From Rhodospirillales bacterium (GTDB lineage Bacteria > Pseudomonadota > Alphaproteobacteria > Rhodospirillales > Casp-alpha2), in NCBI GenBank assembly GCA_028825025.1, contig JAPKAX010000006.1:1-37492 (forward strand): 37,492 nucleotides of DNA, read 5' to 3'. The notes beneath the pieces were generated by a model, which saw only the letters and a list, made by a program, of their open reading frames with translations, ran no database searches and had not been told where the DNA came from. This document shows, in pieces, positions 36,093 to 37,492 of the stretch; positions within the stretch are counted from its first letter, which is position 1; every line of letters starts with the position of its first letter. A program made the translations under genes and the position numbers.

Positions 36093-36129
36093 TTTATTTT
36101 TCTACCTATGATTTATTTTCCACCTATGA
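36093..36129. repeat. Imperfect tandem direct repeat (TTTATTTT(T)C(T/C)ACCTATGA x2)
   Basis: TTTATTTTTCTACCTATGA (36093-36111) followed directly by TTTATTTTCCACCTATGA (36112-36129) in the XdhC-Ada intergenic region. Confidence 0.7.
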
Positions 36130-36303
36130 AAACTGTCGGGTTATACTAATACTTCGAGTTTTTTTGGGCTGAAATCTAATGACACACATTGAAACAGACG
36201 TGAAACTCATGTCCGCTCTATCAATTGTTCCGAACTCACCGATGGTCATATCATAAAGCCCGCCCTTATCGGCGAACTAAACTTTGTAAGCTGGAGAGCA
36301 GTA

Positions 36304-36450
36304 ATGATTTCAGAGCACACATTTTTACCGCGCGAATTGGGTGCAATCGCATTTTTTGAAGGCAAGGAAGTTGTCGACAATCCTTTTTGCCCTTTGGAGA
36401 TTAAGCTTGACGTTGATTCGAAGGTTATGCAGATGAGGTTTCATTTGTAA
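36304..36450 (+). CDS. Small ORF, possibly a remnant; unknown
   Basis: MISEHTFLPRELGAIAFFEGKEVVDNPFCPLEIKLDVDSKVMQMRFHL, preceded by a GGAGAG RBS-like stretch. An alternative frame stays open from about 36420 to 36497 (EGYADEVSFVSDVFDNFFGAPMGSA). Confidence 0.3.
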   Translation: MISEHTFLPRELGAIAFFEGKEVVDNPFCPLEIKLDVDSKVMQMRFHL

Positions 36451-36584
36451 GCGATGTTTTTGATAACTTTTTTGGTGCGCCGATGGGAAGTGCATAAGCA
36501 AACGACAAGCACCACAAGTATCGGCTGGTACTCATCAAATAAATATATATCTTCGGTTATTGAAAACAAAGCCGGAGATTTATT

Positions 36585-37492
36585 ATGCCCGATCTATCTA
36601 TCGCCGAACCCTTAACGGGCATGATAGAGTGCCCTATGGATACATCGATAAAATCCATCGACCCTCAACCGGCTTTCGATTATACCCGGATTGAAAGTGC
36701 AATCCGCTATTTGACGGAAAATGCACAAGACCAGCCGGAACTGGGTCAGATTGCACATGAAATTGGGCTGAGCAAATTCCATTTCCAGCGCCTTTTTACG
36801 CGATGGGCTGGAATTAGCCCAAAATTTTTTCTGCAATACTTAACCCTGACACATGCCAAACAGCGCCTATCACAATCCGCCAGTGTTCTAGATGCAACGT
36901 TTGACGTTGGCTTATCTGGCCCTAGCCGTTTACACGATCTATTTATTAATTTCCAACACGTAACACCCGGCGAATACAAATCACGCGGTCAAGGTATAGA
37001 GTTTTGCTACGGCTTTCACCCAACGCCATTTGGCGACTGTTTAGCGGTTGAAAGTGATCGGGGTTTAAGCGGGCTATCGTTCGTTCAAAATGAGGATTAC
37101 GACACGCCATTAGCGGAACAAAAACGAGGTTGGGATCAGGCCCGATGGACGCCTGACCAAAATGCTGGAAAAGATGTTATAGCTAAGGCTTTTTCGGGGA
37201 ACTCAACCACCCCCATATCCGTTTTAATGCGGGGTACGCCTTATCAAGTTCGGGTTTGGGAAGCCTTGTTGCAAATCCCGGTGGGGTGCACAACGACATA
37301 CGGAAATTTGGCAGATAAAATGGGCTTTGGTAAAAAGGCTGCCCGCGCCTTGGGCAATGCTTGTGGGGCCAACCGAATTGGCGTTCTAATCCCGTGTCAC
37401 CGGGTTATCAGAGACACCGGGGTGGTCAGTGGGTATCGATGGGAGACGACACGGAAAAAAACTGTGTTGGCATTTGAGGCAGTAAAATCAGA
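36585..37492 (+). CDS. ada: Ada-type bifunctional protein: AraC-type HTH + O6-methylguanine-DNA methyltransferase (3' end beyond window)
   Basis: Manual translation from ATG 36585 is open to the window end. AraC HTH (ELGQIAHEIGLSKFHFQRLFTRWAGISPKFFLQYLTLTHAKQRL) and MGMT domain with GNACGANRIGVLIPCHRVIRDTGVVSGYRWETTRKKTVLAFE. Not in the ORF track because it has no stop in the window. Confidence 0.92.
   Translation, partial: MPDLSIAEPLTGMIECPMDTSIKSIDPQPAFDYTRIESAIRYLTENAQDQPELGQIAHEIGLSKFHFQRLFTRWAGISPKFFLQYLTLTHAKQRLSQSASVLDATFDVGLSGPSRLHDLFINFQHVTPGEYKSRGQGIEFCYGFHPTPFGDCLAVESDRGLSGLSFVQNEDYDTPLAEQKRGWDQARWTPDQNAGKDVIAKAFSGNSTTPISVLMRGTPYQVRVWEALLQIPVGCTTTYGNLADKMGFGKKAARALGNACGANRIGVLIPCHRVIRDTGVVSGYRWETTRKKTVLAFEAVKS

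Noticed and set aside
1-37492. CRISPR arrays, tRNA/rRNA genes, IS elements, prophage or toxin-antitoxin modules
   Set aside because: None recognised by eye on either strand; no regularly spaced repeats, transposase motifs or cloverleaf-like sequences were found.

Overview
The window looks like ordinary alphaproteobacterial chromosome, judged from gene content and synteny. No CRISPR array, tRNA/rRNA gene, transposase, integrase, phage gene or recognisable defence system was found by eye.

The left part carries a conserved housekeeping block: RNase D, KpsF/KdsD, LptC-LptA-LptB, RpoN, long HPF and PtsN. It is followed by a DUF1150/Hsp20 pair and then a run of mostly single-gene units:
- membrane histidine kinase, DMT transporter, DsbA-like protein and uracil-DNA glycosylase-like protein
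- low-MW phosphatase, HAD hydrolase, 2-hydroxyacid dehydrogenase and HlyU-like protein
- FIST protein, TesA-like esterase divergent from YbbA/YbbP-type ABC genes, and a Bax-inhibitor-1 protein

From about 21.4 to 27.5 kb, intact metabolic genes are interspersed with three apparently decayed genes: TauE/SafE, a PAS-like fragment and a polytopic membrane protein. The right part carries dpaL, an allantoate-amidohydrolase/carbamoylase-type M20 gene, a heterodimeric ABC exporter pair, NIPSNAP, MocA-like and XdhC genes. An Ada-type AraC-MGMT gene runs off the window end.

The most noteworthy signals are:
- a ROSE-like RNA-thermometer candidate upstream of hsp20
- five convergent gene junctions whose stop codons interlock in exactly 4 nt
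- a duplicated perfect hairpin overlapping an SDR stop codon
- the pseudogene cluster

I did not find a clear case for a wholly undescribed system.
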